This document shows positions 60,610-64,000 of a DNA stretch of 64,000 bases, piece by piece. Under the pieces are notes generated by a model. That model ran no database searches and was not told the DNA's origin. It saw only the letters and a list, made by a program, of their open reading frames with translations. The position numbers were made by a program, and so were the translations under genes. Position 1 is the first letter of the stretch. Every line of letters starts with the position of its first letter. The stretch is from positions 178,549 to 242,548 of the forward strand of contig NZ_FTNA01000005.1 in assembly GCF_900156205.1 (NCBI RefSeq), written 5' to 3'. Source of the DNA: Leptospira interrogans (GTDB lineage: Bacteria > Spirochaetota > Leptospiria > Leptospirales > Leptospiraceae).

Positions 60610-61299
60610 ATGATTAAGATAATTCCAATTTTACCTTTATTGGTAATGCTTTTCTGTAGTTCACTGCCAAAAAGTAAATCAGATACGACGATTAAGTATG
60701 TCTTTGCCAAATCGGGGCTAATATTAAGGAAAAAACCCGAATTGAATTCAGAGCCAATTCTTACTATTCCATACGGTAGCAAAGTCTTGGTTTCATCGGA
60801 TGGACCAGTTGGAGAAAAATTAGAAGTAGAAAGTTTAAACGGATATTATAGATTTGTTAAATTCTCCGAAAATATTGGATTTATATTTGATGGATTTATA
60901 TCGACATTAATTCCCCCAGATTCGAAATTAGATGATATATCTCATTATTTTGAAAAGAATTATAAAAAAATTAAAGGTCCAATTCAAAGTTCTCCAAATG
61001 TAGATAATTCAGAAACCAAGGTGTATGAAATTCATTATGAGAAAGGTATTAAGTTATTTACTACAGTTTATCTTGGTGGCGGATATACTAGAATATCAAT
61101 TCCAAACGCAACGATAAATGATGGCAAGCTACTGCTTTTAACAATTTATCCGAAATTAAAAAAGGTGAAATTTATTAAAGATAAAAATTCAGAATCGTTT
61201 GTCGTTGAGATAAAGGATGATACGACGGGAATTGAAGAATATTACGATATTCGCTTAATTGATACTAATTTAATTATCTCGGTCGGTGGTGAAACCTAA
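60610..61299 (+). CDS. Cassette 6: SH3-domain lipoprotein
   Basis: 229 residues. Signal with lipobox-like MLFC (Cys16). Bacterial SH3 domain at about 26-100 (KSGLILRKKPELNSEPILTI, NGYYRFVKFSENIGFIFDG). The C-terminal half is beta-rich and unrecognised. SH3b domains usually bind cell wall peptides, so a periplasmic wall-binding lipoprotein is likely. It lies between the damaged attC 5 and attC 6. Confidence 0.7.
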   Translation: MIKIIPILPLLVMLFCSSLPKSKSDTTIKYVFAKSGLILRKKPELNSEPILTIPYGSKVLVSSDGPVGEKLEVESLNGYYRFVKFSENIGFIFDGFISTLIPPDSKLDDISHYFEKNYKKIKGPIQSSPNVDNSETKVYEIHYEKGIKLFTTVYLGGGYTRISIPNATINDGKLLLLTIYPKLKKVKFIKDKNSESFVVEIKDDTTGIEEYYDIRLIDTNLIISVGGET

Positions 61300-61312
61300 T
61301 GTCGGTTTGAAT

Positions 61313-61487
61313 CAACAACGCCGTCTCCTCGTTTCGTTCGGGATCGCTCATGCGACCCTCACTCCGGCTCCGCACATTGCTTTGCCACTTCGGTTCGCGA
61401 GACGTTCACTAAGGCTCACTCGAACCTCGTGCCAATTCTTCCGCGCGCTTCAGGACCGCAAACGTCTAGGAGACTCTTTCGTTAGGC
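61313..61487 (+). repeat. attC-like recombination site 6
   Basis: 175 bp, from CAACAAC (61313-61319, a weak R'' core) to GTTAGGC (61481-61487). Arms CGTCTCCTCG / GTCTAGGAGAC; centre CACATTGCTTTGCCACTT. The outer left core is diverged from the RYYYAAC form. Confidence 0.8.
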
Positions 61488-61501
61488 GAAATGGAGTATT
61501 A

Positions 61502-61831
61502 ATGATTCCTGAAGAACAAGTCCAAAAAATTTTAGCAACCCTGATTCGGCAAGGGAACAAGCATATACTTTTAACAAATGTGACCGGGAGATACGTAGGC
61601 AATTCTGGTGAGATTGGTAAAATCTTAACTGAATATGCTAAAAAAGAATGGATTGTTACAGTCGATGGGACAAGTTTTATTGTTAAAGATGAACTTTTGC
61701 TTAGGTTATGCCCAGAATTGTATTTTGAAGGAAGATCGATGAAAAATTATTCACTTGAAGAGAGAAAGGAAGCGAGATTAAAGTTACTCAATGGGCTTTA
61801 TGATGTCCTTGGGGGCTCTCTTCATCGATGA
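61502..61831 (+). CDS. Cassette 7, gene A: small unknown protein
   Basis: 109 residues from the ATG at 61502, which has GGAG five bases upstream. The frame is open further upstream through attC 6, but that is site sequence, not coding. Peptide includes MIPEEQVQKILATLIRQGNK and WIVTVDGTSFIVKDELL. Small, soluble, mixed alpha/beta. Overlaps gene B by 4 bp (ATGA), so the two are coupled. Family not recognised. Confidence 0.65.
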   Translation: MIPEEQVQKILATLIRQGNKHILLTNVTGRYVGNSGEIGKILTEYAKKEWIVTVDGTSFIVKDELLLRLCPELYFEGRSMKNYSLEERKEARLKLLNGLYDVLGGSLHR

Positions 61832-62358
61832 CGGACATATGGAAGGTTAATGAAAAATTGAATATAGATCAAGATCTAATGCGAATTACTCATGACTACT
61901 TAATTGAAAAAAATTATATTAAATCAATGGCACTTGGAGGAATGGTTTCTTTAACTTTAGCGGGTGTTGAAAAAATTGAAAATGTTAAACAAAACCCAAA
62001 CACTGACATAGGGGATTTTCCTGCCTACAATATTACCTTTATTAATTCTACAATTACTAATTCCGGAGTACAAATAGGGACCTCTAATTCTCAGCAGACT
62101 ATCATTAATGCTGATTCAATTGTTTTAGACTGGCTAAAGGAACTTAGTGGTAAAATCGACCAACTGTCAATTCCTGTTAGTGATCAAAGTAAGTTGCGGG
62201 AAGAAATAAAAGAAGTTGAAGTTCTATTAGGTACGGAAGAAACAAAAAAAAGTAAATATTTGAAAATTGCATGGGAAAATATAAAAGCTATTTTGCAAAG
62301 TGCTACAGGTAGTGTCGTGTTTGAATTAATCAAAAAAATGCCTATTCTCCCTTTTTAA
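61828..62358 (+). CDS. Cassette 7, gene B: unknown, coupled to gene A
   Basis: 176 residues. N-terminal helical or winged-helix-like part (DLMRITHDYLIEKNYIKSMA), then a beta segment with repeated Asn/Thr/Gln (NITFINSTITNSGVQIGTSN) that recurs in many unrelated bacterial proteins with regulatory or defence roles, then a coiled coil (IDQLSIPVSDQSKLREEIKE) and a hydrophobic C-terminus. Not recognised. Two coupled small genes in one cassette resemble a toxin-antitoxin or defence pair; this is inference. Confidence 0.6.
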   Translation: MTDIWKVNEKLNIDQDLMRITHDYLIEKNYIKSMALGGMVSLTLAGVEKIENVKQNPNTDIGDFPAYNITFINSTITNSGVQIGTSNSQQTIINADSIVLDWLKELSGKIDQLSIPVSDQSKLREEIKEVEVLLGTEETKKSKYLKIAWENIKAILQSATGSVVFELIKKMPILPF

Positions 62359-62369
62359 TGCTTCACTTC

Positions 62370-62554
<185 letters not shown>

Positions 62555-62604
62555 GAAATGGCGAAAAATTAACTATAATATAGATAAATTTCAAAAAGAA
62601 TCTC

Positions 62605-62642
62605 TTGACAGATATATATCATGATATATACTAATTTCGGAG
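62605..62642 (+). promoter_or_regulatory. vapBC promoter, operator palindrome and ribosome site
   Basis: TTGACA at 62605-62610, 16-bp spacer, TATACT at 62627-62632: a near-consensus sigma70 promoter. The palindrome TATATATCA/TGATATATA (62613-62630) overlaps the spacer and the -10, where VapBC complexes bind to repress their own operon. GGAG at 62639-62642 lies seven bases before vapB. Confidence 0.75.
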
Positions 62643-62649
62643 ATAACTA

Positions 62650-62880
62650 ATGCAAACAGCCAAATTATTTATAAATGGAAGAAGTCAAGCGGTCAGATTA
62701 CCAAAAGAATTTCAATTTACCGGAGATGATGTTCTTATCCAAAAAGTTGGAGAGGCGGTAATATTGGTTCCGAAAAACAAGGCCTGGAACGTATTTTTAG
62801 AAGGATTGAACGGGTTTTCAGATGATTTCTTTAAGGAGGGGAGAGAACAACCGAAATCTGATAAAAGAGAAAAACTTTAA
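62650..62880 (+). CDS. vapB: Antitoxin VapB (AbrB-type)
   Basis: 76 residues. SpoVT/AbrB-like DNA-binding barrel at 2-45 ([20 protein letters not shown]) and a C-terminal tail that wraps the toxin ([16 protein letters not shown]). It neutralises VapC and with it represses the promoter at 62605. Stop codon overlaps the vapC start (TAATG), which sets their ratio by coupling. L. interrogans is known to carry a chromosomal vapBC of this type. Confidence 0.92.
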   Translation: MQTAKLFINGRSQAVRLPKEFQFTGDDVLIQKVGEAVILVPKNKAWNVFLEGLNGFSDDFFKEGREQPKSDKREKL

Positions 62881-63278
62881 TGTATCTTTTGGATACCAAT
62901 ATTTGTATTTTTCTAATTAAAAAGAAAAATGCGACTCTGTTAGAAAATCTTAAGAAAAAATTAAATAAAGATCTATTTGTTTCGTCTTTAACTGTTGCGG
63001 AACTTGAGTTTGGAATTCAGAAAAGCGAATTTAAAGAAAAGAATAAAGTTGCACTAATCGAATTTTTAACGATTTTCAATATACTTTCCTTTTCTGATAA
63101 AGATGCAGAGTCTTACGGTATCATCAGAGCGGATTTGGAGAGGAAAGGTAATGTAATCGGTTCAATAGACATGTTACTTGCCGCTCAAGCAATTGCTAAT
63201 AATTATATCTTTGTTACTAATAATACAAAAGAATTTAAAAGAATTAAGGCTTTAAAAATAGAAAATTGGACACAGTAG
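62880..63278 (+). CDS. vapC: Toxin VapC (PIN-domain ribonuclease)
   Basis: 132 residues, complete PIN domain. Acidic metal site: Asp5 in LLDTN, Glu41 in VAELEFG and Asp97 in GSIDMLLAAQA, with Asn114/Asn115 in VTNNTKEF. VapC toxins cut RNA, typically initiator tRNA, and stop translation. All catalytic residues are present, so it should be active when released from VapB. Cargo of cassette 8. Confidence 0.93.
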   Translation: MYLLDTNICIFLIKKKNATLLENLKKKLNKDLFVSSLTVAELEFGIQKSEFKEKNKVALIEFLTIFNILSFSDKDAESYGIIRADLERKGNVIGSIDMLLAAQAIANNYIFVTNNTKEFKRIKALKIENWTQ

Positions 63279-63297
63279 TAAATCCAATCGCCACTAC

Positions 63298-63327
63298 AAC
63301 TAACTTCGTCTCCTCGCTCCGTTAAGC
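63298..63327 (+). repeat. Shortened attC-like site 8
   Basis: Starts AACTAAC, continues TTCGTCTCCTCGCTCC like the left end of the other sites, then goes straight to GTTAAGC, which fits the GTTRRRY core. The middle 150 bp are gone, probably by deletion between the two GTTA phrases. Function doubtful. Confidence 0.7.
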
Positions 63328-63375
63328 GTAATTGCATAAACTCAATGTAACTCAAATATTTTAGGAGAATATATT

Positions 63376-63678
63376 TTGTTCTTAAATAAAAAATATCCAG
63401 ATCTTCTTTCTAATCGAGAAGAGGATGAATTTGTCGATTTGACTTTTAAAATTGAGAATCTCAAGGAAGATTCGGATAACTTCAACTTTAATCTCAAAGC
63501 AAAATTCAAAGATGATATTGTTGGGTTTAAAGTGATGATGACCAAGAACATTGATCGCGGATTTGACTCCAATATGGAGCTTATAAAACAGAATGTTTGT
63601 TATGAAGGTGTTAAATTCATTCGTACAGGTAAAGAGAGTGATTTATTAGTTTCTCATTTAAACGATCTATACGGATAA
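63376..63678 (+). CDS. Cassette 9: small unknown protein
   Basis: 100 residues. TTG start with AGGAG eight bases upstream. Peptide opens FLNKKYPDLLSNREEDEFVD and is an acidic alpha/beta protein (FNFNLKAKFKDDIVGFKVMM). No family recognised. Its attC, if it had one, is cut off by the IS element that begins a few bases after its stop. Confidence 0.55.
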   Translation: MFLNKKYPDLLSNREEDEFVDLTFKIENLKEDSDNFNFNLKAKFKDDIVGFKVMMTKNIDRGFDSNMELIKQNVCYEGVKFIRTGKESDLLVSHLNDLYG

Positions 63679-63683
63679 CCTAG

Positions 63684-64000
<317 letters not shown>

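Noticed and set aside
61286..61501. N-terminal extension of the cassette 7 gene A frame
   Set aside because: This part is attC 6 sequence; the ATG at 61502 has a proper ribosome site.

Overview
The window is AT-rich spirochaete chromosome, almost certainly a pathogenic Leptospira of the L. interrogans group. The evidence is an adjacent pair of leptospiral sphingomyelinase-family genes (sph2, sph1), several spirochaete-type lipoproteins, a vapBC pair like the one known from L. interrogans, and intergenic DNA packed with short dispersed repeats. This placement rests on recalled gene content, not on a search.

Layout. (1) 1-4968, minus strand: the tail module of a contractile-tailed phage (neck protein, sheath, tube, two tail chaperones joined by a probable frameshift, tape measure, start of a Dit-like protein). 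It runs off the left edge and no head genes are visible. (2) 6547-18875: housekeeping and envelope genes: ispD-lysA, a zinc-phospholipase-C-like protein with a class A PBP, a bactofilin with a LysM/M23 peptidase, two lipoproteins, and a response regulator fused to a histidine kinase. (3) 18876-33185: repeat-rich intergenic DNA, a small ORF behind a Fur-box-like palindrome, a dienoyl-CoA-isomerase-like crotonase, a TPR protein, sph2 and sph1, and a two-gene operon of large leptospiral proteins. (4) 33683-53343: a regulator, rho-rpmE, an IscU-like/pentapeptide fusion, a three-gene secreted set whose last member is frameshifted, an operon of ChaN-like protein, zinc-ribbon PBP and unknown, a glutathione peroxidase, and a YceK-like lipoprotein.

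(5) 54230-63678 is the most unusual part: an integron-like gene cassette array. A decayed tyrosine recombinase (premature stops, a central deletion, frameshifts, a 279-bp inverted-repeat element with a 9-bp target duplication, catalytic Tyr replaced by Asp) points towards a GTTAGGC site. After that come cassettes separated by seven related sites of 175-188 bp. Each begins with an ...AAC core and six end with a GTT... core, and all share the centre CACATTTGCTTTGTCACTC or a close variant. Cargo: an unknown protein, two membrane proteins, a divergent DUF3892-like/LexA-like pair, an M28 peptidase, an SH3-domain lipoprotein, an overlapping unknown pair, vapBC, and a small unknown protein. The right end is cut by an IS3-family element that leaves the window.

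Repeats. Four dispersed families account for most non-coding DNA: a ~98-bp terminal-inverted-repeat element (seven copies, three flanked by TATTA/TATTA), short TGTGGGAACTxxxACA palindromes, a larger degenerate 'GTGAATTC...AACGTAAG' repeat, and the 279-bp element with one degenerate relative. I saw no rRNA, tRNA or CRISPR.
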